This document shows, piece after piece, positions 5,795-8,974 of a stretch of DNA of 8,974 nucleotides. Position numbers and translations under genes: made by a program. Below the pieces are notes generated by a model. That model saw only the letters and a program-made list of their open reading frames with translations. It was not told the DNA's origin and searched no databases. Origin of the DNA: Clostridiales bacterium (GTDB lineage: Bacteria > Bacillota > Clostridia > Lachnospirales > Lachnospiraceae); the NCBI GenBank assembly GCA_018372435.1, contig JAHAJA010000064.1:1-8974 (forward strand). Direction: 5' to 3'. Position 1 is the first letter of the stretch, and every line of letters starts with the position of its first letter.

Positions 5795-5823
5795 TTGTCT
5801 TTTTACAGGAATTGCTTTCTAAT
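5795..5823 (+). promoter_or_regulatory. Possible promoter of the ABC transporter genes
   Basis: TTGTCT (5795-5800) and TCTAAT (5818-5823, 5 of 6) with a 17-bp spacer. A separate perfect TATAAT sits at 5850-5855 without a good -35 box. No terminator is evident between the hydrolase gene and this point, so read-through from the tetR promoter is also possible. Confidence 0.4.
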
Positions 5824-5899
5824 AGGGTAACCCAAATTATTTGGCTTCATATAATACATTATGAACGTAGGTATCCACCTGATAGACAGGAGGTCAAAT

Positions 5900-6691
5900 A
5901 TGAGGGAACTACTAAAAATAGAGAACTTAAGTTATTCTTACCACACACTGTCGGGTGAGACAACAGCATTAACGGATGTTAATTTTTCCGTTTCTGAGGG
6001 TGAATTTGTAGCGATTGTTGGGCCAAGTGGTTGCGGAAAATCAACAATGCTATCGCTAATTGCTGGACTTATTACTCCGAGTAGTGGAAATATCTATATA
6101 AATGGAAAAGAAGCCAAGACTTCAGGAAAGAACATTGGATATATGCTGCAAAAAGATCATTTACTTGAGTGGAGATCCACTTTAAAGAACCTAACTCTAG
6201 GTCTTGAGATTCAGCACAAATTAACAGAAGAAAGCTATGTAATTATTAATAAGATGTTAGATACGTATGGATTAATCACTTTTCGCGATTCAAAACCATC
6301 ACAATTATCGGGAGGAATGAGACAACGTGCAGCATTAATCCGTACCTTATTATTGGAACCAGATATCTTATTACTTGATGAACCATTCTCGGCACTTGAT
6401 TACCAAACGCGTCTTGAAGTTTCCGACGATATATGGGGTATCATTCGTAAAGAAAAGAAAACAGCAGTATTGATTACACACGACATAGCAGAAGCAGTAA
6501 GTATGGCTGATCGAATTATAATCTTAACAGATAGACCGGCTACGGTGAAAACAATTATAGATGTTAAGTTAACTGTGGAAGGGGAGAGAACACCTTTTGC
6601 GGCAAGAAGTGCACCTCAGTTTAAAGACTACTTCAACTTAATATGGAAGGAGTTGAATCAGCATGAGGACATTACGAAGCTTAGAGCGTAG
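5900..6691 (+). CDS. ABC transporter ATP-binding protein (nitrate/sulfonate/thiamine-precursor type)
   Basis: The energy-coupling ATPase of an ABC importer, acting at the inner face of the membrane. The start is ATG 5900, with AGGAGGT at 5888-5894; an in-frame ATG at 5861 lacks a ribosome site. The product has 263 residues. Motifs are Walker A GPSGCGKST (41-49), Q-loop Gln84 followed by LLEWRS, signature LSGGMRQR (136-143), Walker B ILLLDE (156-161), D-loop SALD (164-167) and switch His194. The WR after the Q-loop matches the SsuB/TauB/NrtD/ThiZ-like group (typical form LLPWR). The end overlaps the permease start by 29 bases, indicating translational coupling. Substrate is not determinable: sulfonates, nitrate, taurine and pyrimidine precursors are all carried by this group, and no binding protein gene is nearby. 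Confidence 0.93.
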   Translation: MRELLKIENLSYSYHTLSGETTALTDVNFSVSEGEFVAIVGPSGCGKSTMLSLIAGLITPSSGNIYINGKEAKTSGKNIGYMLQKDHLLEWRSTLKNLTLGLEIQHKLTEESYVIINKMLDTYGLITFRDSKPSQLSGGMRQRAALIRTLLLEPDILLLDEPFSALDYQTRLEVSDDIWGIIRKEKKTAVLITHDIAEAVSMADRIIILTDRPATVKTIIDVKLTVEGERTPFAARSAPQFKDYFNLIWKELNQHEDITKLRA

Positions 6692-7502
6692 TTACAAAAA
6701 AAGCTCCGATATGGTATCCTCTGCACAGCGTGCATATGTGTCAGCATATATTACTAAAATGAAACGAGTTCGTTTGGCCCAAATATTAATACTAGTTATA
6801 TTCCTTGGTGTGTGGGAGTCAGCTACCAGGGTCGGTATTATTGACCCATTTGTATTCAGTAGCCCTAGTCGTGTTATCGAATGTATCTATACGATGGGGG
6901 TAGATGGAAGTTTGTTTCGGCATATAGGAATAACTTTATTGGAAACATTTATTAGTTTTACGTTAGTTATCATATTAGGTCTTTTAATAGCGATTATACT
7001 TTGGTGGAATGATAGTGTTTCCAAAGTATTAGAGCCATATCTCGTTATTCTCAATAGTTTACCTAAATCAGCATTAGCTCCAGTGTTTATTGTTTGGTTG
7101 GGTAATAATATGAAGACAATAATTATTGCTGCAATATCTGTAGCTGTATTTGGTAGTATTATAACCTTATATACTGATTTCAAAGAAGTGGAAGAGGATA
7201 AGATTAAATTAATTCAAACACTTGGAGGAACGAAAAAGGATATTTTGTTCCGAGTAGTTATACCAAGTAATATTCCGTCAATTATTAGTGTTATGAAAGT
7301 AAATATTGGTTTATCATTAGTCGGAGTTATTATTGGAGAATTCTTAGCTGCTAAGGCTGGCCTTGGATATCTAATTATATATGGTAGTCAAGTTTTCAAG
7401 CTAGACTATGTAATCATGAGTATTGTTATTCTATGCACGGTAGCAGCTTTATTATATAAAATATTAGGTTATTTTGAAAAAAAATATAGTGGATCGTGTT
7501 AA
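6663..7502 (+). CDS. ABC transporter permease (SsuC/TauC/NrtB-like)
   Basis: A 279-residue inner-membrane channel subunit partnering the ATPase encoded just upstream. GGAAGGAG (6645-6652), inside the ATPase gene, precedes ATG 6663. After a basic N-terminal stretch of about 37 residues, hydrophobic segments lie near 38-53, 92-114, 123-143, 152-171, 214-231 and 248-268, giving about six membrane spans. The cytoplasmic coupling (EAA-like) loop reads TLGGTKKDILFRVVIPSNIPSI (186-207), in which the glycine and the IP motif are conserved. The N-terminal extension is somewhat long for the family but all core elements are present. A strong hairpin follows 10 bases after the stop, so this is the last gene of its unit. 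Confidence 0.92.
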   Translation: MRTLRSLERSYKKSSDMVSSAQRAYVSAYITKMKRVRLAQILILVIFLGVWESATRVGIIDPFVFSSPSRVIECIYTMGVDGSLFRHIGITLLETFISFTLVIILGLLIAIILWWNDSVSKVLEPYLVILNSLPKSALAPVFIVWLGNNMKTIIIAAISVAVFGSIITLYTDFKEVEEDKIKLIQTLGGTKKDILFRVVIPSNIPSIISVMKVNIGLSLVGVIIGEFLAAKAGLGYLIIYGSQVFKLDYVIMSIVILCTVAALLYKILGYFEKKYSGSC

Positions 7503-7512
7503 TCTTTGTTGA

Positions 7513-7554
7513 AAAACTCACTTATACTTAGTAAAATAAGGATAGGTGAGTTTT
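7513..7554 (+). terminator. Long hairpin terminator after the ABC permease gene
   Basis: AAAACTCAC (7513-7521) pairs perfectly with GTGAGTTTT (7546-7554). The stem continues with TTAT (7522-7525) against ATAG (7542-7545). After one mismatch, CTTA (7527-7530) pairs with TAAG (7537-7540) around a 6-base loop, for about 17 pairs in all. Because A and T runs lie on the two sides, it can terminate transcription from either direction. Confidence 0.75.
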
Positions 7555-7570
7555 CATATTATAGAAAGGG

Positions 7571-7598
7571 TTGCAGATAAACGGATATCTAGCATACT
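7571..7598 (+). promoter_or_regulatory. Weak candidate promoter for the LacI-family gene
   Basis: TTGCAG (7571-7576) and CATACT (7593-7598, 4 of 6) with a 16-bp spacer. A promoter is needed in this interval because a terminator lies immediately upstream. No clear LacI-type operator palindrome with a central CG is seen. Confidence 0.3.
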
Positions 7599-7652
7599 AC
7601 ATATTGTAAGGAAGCTATCAGGGGGATATTTGCGTTTTCGAGGGTGTGAAAA

Positions 7653-8660
7653 ATGCGTAGAAATTTAACAGTATATGATATTGCAGCTGAGGCGGGGGTA
7701 TCAGTTGCTACCGTATCACGAGTTCTTAATAACAATGATAAGGTAGCAGAAAACACGAGGTATAAGATTCAAAGTATTATTGATAAGTATGACTTCAAAC
7801 CGAATGAAGTAGCTAGAAGTTTGTTCAAGAATGAAACAAAGCTTATCGGGTGTATACTACCGGATATTACAAACCCGTATTATTCTACTGTGTTATTAGA
7901 AGCAGAGAAGTATGCACTTATGAATGGATACACCATGATGATTTGTAATACTAGGGGGGATTCCGATAACTATGCTATGTATCTTCAAACATTAGTTGAG
8001 AGGCAAGTGACTGGGATTATCTACATGGGTGGTGAAAGTGTCGAAACAATGCAGTTACACCAATTACTTAAGAAATATGAGGATCGTTTACCCATTGTGA
8101 TGATTAATTGGAGCATGCGAGATATTAATTGCTTCTGCGTACAAAGTGATGAAGAACAAGGCTTTTTGATGATACTTGATCAAATTGCGAAAGAAGGTTA
8201 TAGAGATGTTGCCTTATTAGCAGGAAAGCGCGGCGTTATGCCGACAGAATTAAAAGTTAGTTTATATCAAGAAGCTGTACATAAAGGGATCTTTAATGAT
8301 CATGAAGAGTATTTAATTGATGGTGAGTTCTCAGTAGAATCTGGTATGAAGGCAATGAATCAATTATTAAGCCTACCAGTTAGACCAGAAGTAGTTATTG
8401 GTATTAACGATATCATTGCAGTCGGAATACTGAATTCGTGTCACATGCATAAACTATCGGTGCCAGAGGATATCAAAATTGTTGGATTTGATAACATTAA
8501 TTTATCCAGTGTTGTATATCCTTCCATAACAACAATGGGACATGATTATGAGAATTTAGCACGTAAAGCTGTAGACTTAATTATTGATAAAACTGCATTA
8601 GTAAAGAGTGAAAGAATATTTACATTTCCGATGGAATACATTTGTAGGGAATCTTTTTAA
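7653..8660 (+). CDS. LacI/GalR-family transcriptional regulator
   Basis: A 335-residue DNA-binding regulator, standard length for the family. The ATG at 7653 is preceded by AGGGTG (7641-7646), a moderate ribosome site. The N-terminal helix-turn-helix reads TVYDIAAEAGVSVATVSRVLNN (6-27), followed by the hinge helix NEVARSL (51-57) and the periplasmic-binding-protein-like sensor domain beginning IGCILPDITNPYY (65-77). The expected late motifs GFDNI and the closing ICRESF are present. Such proteins usually sense a sugar or sugar phosphate and repress catabolic or transport genes. The effector and targets are not evident: no sugar genes are in the window, and the ABC importer next door is not of the sugar type. 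It is separated from that importer by a terminator. Confidence 0.94.
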   Translation: MRRNLTVYDIAAEAGVSVATVSRVLNNNDKVAENTRYKIQSIIDKYDFKPNEVARSLFKNETKLIGCILPDITNPYYSTVLLEAEKYALMNGYTMMICNTRGDSDNYAMYLQTLVERQVTGIIYMGGESVETMQLHQLLKKYEDRLPIVMINWSMRDINCFCVQSDEEQGFLMILDQIAKEGYRDVALLAGKRGVMPTELKVSLYQEAVHKGIFNDHEEYLIDGEFSVESGMKAMNQLLSLPVRPEVVIGINDIIAVGILNSCHMHKLSVPEDIKIVGFDNINLSSVVYPSITTMGHDYENLARKAVDLIIDKTALVKSERIFTFPMEYICRESF

Positions 8661-8694
8661 TTTTTTGAGTTTTTAGAAAAAATAGAAAAAATAC

Positions 8695-8723
8695 TTGAAA
8701 ATATGAAGTGAAAGTATTATTAT
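8695..8723 (+). promoter_or_regulatory. tRNA-Thr promoter
   Basis: TTGAAA (8695-8700) and TATTAT (8718-8723) with a 17-bp spacer. Predicted start is near 8730, about five bases before the mature tRNA, as is usual for a single tRNA gene. Confidence 0.75.
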
Positions 8724-8734
8724 ATTCATATGTT

Positions 8735-8807
8735 GCTGGAATAGCTCAGTTGGTAGAGCACTTCACTCGTAATGAAGGGGTCGAGGGTTCAAGTCCCTTT
8801 TTCAGCT
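8735..8807 (+). tRNA. tRNA-Thr, anticodon CGT
   Basis: A complete cloverleaf: acceptor GCTGGAA with TTTCAGC, D-stem GCTC with GAGC, anticodon stem CTTCA with TGAAG around loop CTCGTAA, and T-stem GAGGG with CCCTT around TTCAAGT. The anticodon is CGT, reading ACG (threonine). The CCA end is not encoded; the bases after the discriminator T are CT, so CCA must be added enzymatically. Confidence 0.96.
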
Positions 8808-8856
8808 CTATGAAAACCTTGTATTTACAGGCATTTTGGAATATGGAAGAAGAAAA

Positions 8857-8882
8857 GGTCGCTCGTGAGAGCGGCCTTTTTT
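8857..8882 (+). terminator. Intrinsic terminator of the tRNA-Thr unit
   Basis: GGTCGCTC (8857-8864) pairs with GAGCGGCC (8869-8876), 8 bp with one G-U pair, around loop GTGA. Six T residues follow (8877-8882), and an A-rich stretch precedes the stem. Confidence 0.92.
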
Positions 8883-8885
8883 GCG

Positions 8886-8974
8886 GTTTGCCCGACATGG
8901 GCAAACTCTAACGGGTGAATGTCCCGAGTGTACCTAGGCAATGGGAAACACATAGCTGAACAGCAAGGGTGTCT
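8886..8974 (+). mobile_element. 5' end of a group IIC intron (continues beyond window)
   Basis: The segment resembles, from memory, the start of domain I in group IIC introns such as the Oceanobacillus iheyensis intron. GTTTGCCC (8886-8893) pairs with GGGCAAAC (8899-8906) around GACAT, like GUGUGCCC-GGCAU-GGGU. CGGG (8912-8915) pairs with CCCG (8923-8926) around TGAATGT. The window ends in AGCAAGGGTGTC, a conserved domain I string. It begins three bases after the T run of the tRNA terminator, the known target context of class C introns. The 5' end reads GTTTG in place of the usual GUGYG. Only about 89 bases are visible, so the reverse transcriptase and catalytic domains V and VI cannot be assessed. 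Confidence 0.8.

Noticed and set aside
5773..5958. 61-codon reading frame overlapping the ATPase start
   Set aside because: It lacks a convincing ribosome site, overlaps the strong ATPase start in another frame and resembles no known protein.
8661..8694. Terminator after the LacI-family gene
   Set aside because: TTTTTT and AAAAAA runs could pair, but the stem would have no G-C pairs and would be too weak to call.
8708..8911. 67-codon reading frame covering the tRNA
   Set aside because: It runs through the tRNA-Thr gene, its terminator and the intron start; the peptide is a translation artefact often seen over tRNA genes.

Overview
The window reads as chromosome from a low-GC Firmicute, most likely a clostridium of the Lachnospiraceae type. 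The A+T-rich sequence, strong AGGAGG-type ribosome sites, sigma-A style promoters, a perfect CIRCE heat-shock operator, an htpG with an acidic linker and a small protein resembling the Lachnospiraceae family DUF5721 all point that way. The assignment is inference from sequence character and remembered family distribution; no database was searched. All recognisable genes lie on the + strand.

Layout. Bases 1-159 are a non-coding, hairpin-rich stretch in which the motif CGAAG recurs four times. Then comes a small protein gene (160-657), followed by a perfect CIRCE element and promoter driving htpG (813-2783), the Hsp90 chaperone. After a hairpin-rich spacer there is a DegV/FakB-type fatty-acid-binding protein gene (3027-3866), whose promoter lies between the arms of an 11-bp inverted repeat. 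A 343-base spacer (3867-4209) holds a terminator, other possible RNA structure and the promoter of the next gene.

A two-gene unit follows: a TetR-family repressor (4210-4824) and an alpha/beta hydrolase (4826-5752). The repressor promoter carries two copies of a CTAAC-N4-GTTAG palindrome, one between -35 and -10 and one at the start site, which is the pattern of an autoregulated TetR unit. Next are the ATPase (5900-6691) and permease (6663-7502) of a nitrate/sulfonate/thiamine-precursor-like ABC importer. No substrate-binding protein gene is present. A long hairpin closes this unit.

A LacI-family regulator (7653-8660) follows, then tRNA-Thr(CGT) with its own promoter and a strong intrinsic terminator. 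Immediately after that terminator the last ~89 bases look like the 5' end of a group IIC intron. That class is known to insert behind terminator hairpins. The intron continues beyond the window.

Taken together this is mostly ordinary chromosomal content (chaperone, lipid-binding protein, regulators, transporter, tRNA) with clear regulatory DNA. I did not see a convincing undescribed multi-gene system. The best leads are the CIRCE element that may double as a terminator, the paired TetR operators, the boxed degV promoter, the ABC importer without a binding protein, the intron behind the tRNA terminator, and the structured 5' segment.
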